From the NCBI RefSeq assembly GCF_000241955.1, contig NC_016818.1, forward strand, positions 186,001-250,000: a stretch of DNA of 64,000 nucleotides, given 5' to 3'. The translations under genes and the position numbers were made by a program. The DNA is from Rahnella aquatilis CIP 78.65 = ATCC 33071. GTDB lineage: Bacteria; Pseudomonadota; Gammaproteobacteria; Enterobacterales; Enterobacteriaceae. Shown in pieces: positions 63,816-64,000 of this stretch (the stretch's first letter is position 1; each line of letters starts with the position of its first letter). The notes under the pieces are model-generated. The model was not told where the DNA came from, made no database searches, and was given only the letters and a program-made list of their open reading frames with translations.

Positions 63816-64000
63816 TTACTTGCTTTTTTTGTTGCGCGGAGTGCGCGTATCAACAAATGCCATGACCAGTCCGAGACCGAGACCAAATGCATGTGCGGCA
63901 TTCGACACGGCAGCGCCGCCGGTTGCATAGCCAATGAACATGAAAATCAACGAAATGACCAGTAACCCGCCGGGCACGTACAGACGACTTTCCGGTTTCA
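63816..64000 (-). CDS. glpG: Rhomboid protease GlpG, C-terminal part (5' end outside window)
   Basis: About 61 codons run off the window edge. They read KPESRLYVPGGLLVISLIFM, then FIGYATGGAAVSNAAHAFGL and GLGLVMAFVDTRTPRNKKSK. This is the end of GlpG with its last two membrane helices and the catalytic histidine of the Ser-His dyad in NAAHAFG. It is an intramembrane serine protease next to glpR, as in other enterobacteria. Confidence 0.9.
   Translation of the reverse strand, partial: KPESRLYVPGGLLVISLIFMFIGYATGGAAVSNAAHAFGLGLGLVMAFVDTRTPRNKKSK

Noticed and set aside
1..64000. CRISPR array, tRNA, rRNA or prophage
   Set aside because: No regularly spaced direct repeats, cloverleaf-like segments, rRNA motifs or phage structural gene runs were seen. 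The tailspike-like genes stand alone.

Overview
The window is a chromosomal segment from a member of Enterobacterales, most likely Yersiniaceae (Rahnella, Serratia or a close relative). The evidence is gene content and order: gor-rlmJ-prlC-rsmJ, uspA/uspB-pitA-yhiN, yhhS-yhhY-ryhB, yhhW, gntR/gntK/gntT, yhgN-asd-glgBXCAP-glpD-glpR-glpG all follow the familiar enterobacterial backbone. An OlsF-type bifunctional ornithine lipid synthase, described in Serratia, points to Yersiniaceae. No replication, phage-structural or plasmid genes are seen. There are no tRNA, rRNA or CRISPR loci that I can recognise.

Layout. 1-15.8 kb is accessory relative to E. coli. It holds an ABC exporter tail, a FemAB-like/DUF482 protein, a beta-carbonic anhydrase, MsrA, a 4-OT tautomerase, an uncharacterised sugar PTS/kinase/aldolase locus with a divergent SorC regulator, a hydrolase/isochorismatase/DoxX/MFS/LysR/monooxygenase cluster, the SOS-type nuclease Cho behind a LexA box, and a secreted protein of unknown function. 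16-26.4 kb is conserved backbone (gor to yhiN) with a small ribbon-helix-helix-like gene between rsmJ and uspA. 26.4-28.6 kb holds small genes, a broken type VI secretion hcp and a class C beta-lactamase-like lipoprotein. 28.6-32.5 kb holds olsF, yhhS, yhhY and the iron-responsive small RNA RyhB with its Fur box.

32.5-44.4 kb is the most accessory part. It has a probable peptidoglycan-amidase effector with a lipoprotein immunity partner, two tandem paralogous tailspike-like beta-helix proteins (one with a Tat-type leader), yhhW, a passenger-poor autotransporter barrel, and a beta-glucoside PTS operon with its own LacI-type repressor, CRP site and operator. 44.5-49.2 kb is the gluconate regulon: gntR, gntK and gntT, with two GntR operators fused into one perfect palindrome. 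An intact IS3-family element sits in the loop of a REP-like palindrome between gntR and gntK. 49.2-64 kb is backbone: yhgN, asd, the glycogen operon glgBXCAP, a second REP cluster, then glpD, glpR and a partial glpG.

How the genes work together. glgC, glgA and glgB build glycogen, and glgP with glgX degrade it. GntT imports and GntK phosphorylates gluconate under GntR and probably CRP. GlpR sites lie in front of glpD. The PTS/aldolase/kinase locus (3.4-8.8 kb) looks like a self-contained pathway whose sugar is unknown. The best candidates for something undescribed are that locus, the tandem beta-helix pair, and the hcp remnant with the orphan amidase/immunity cassette.
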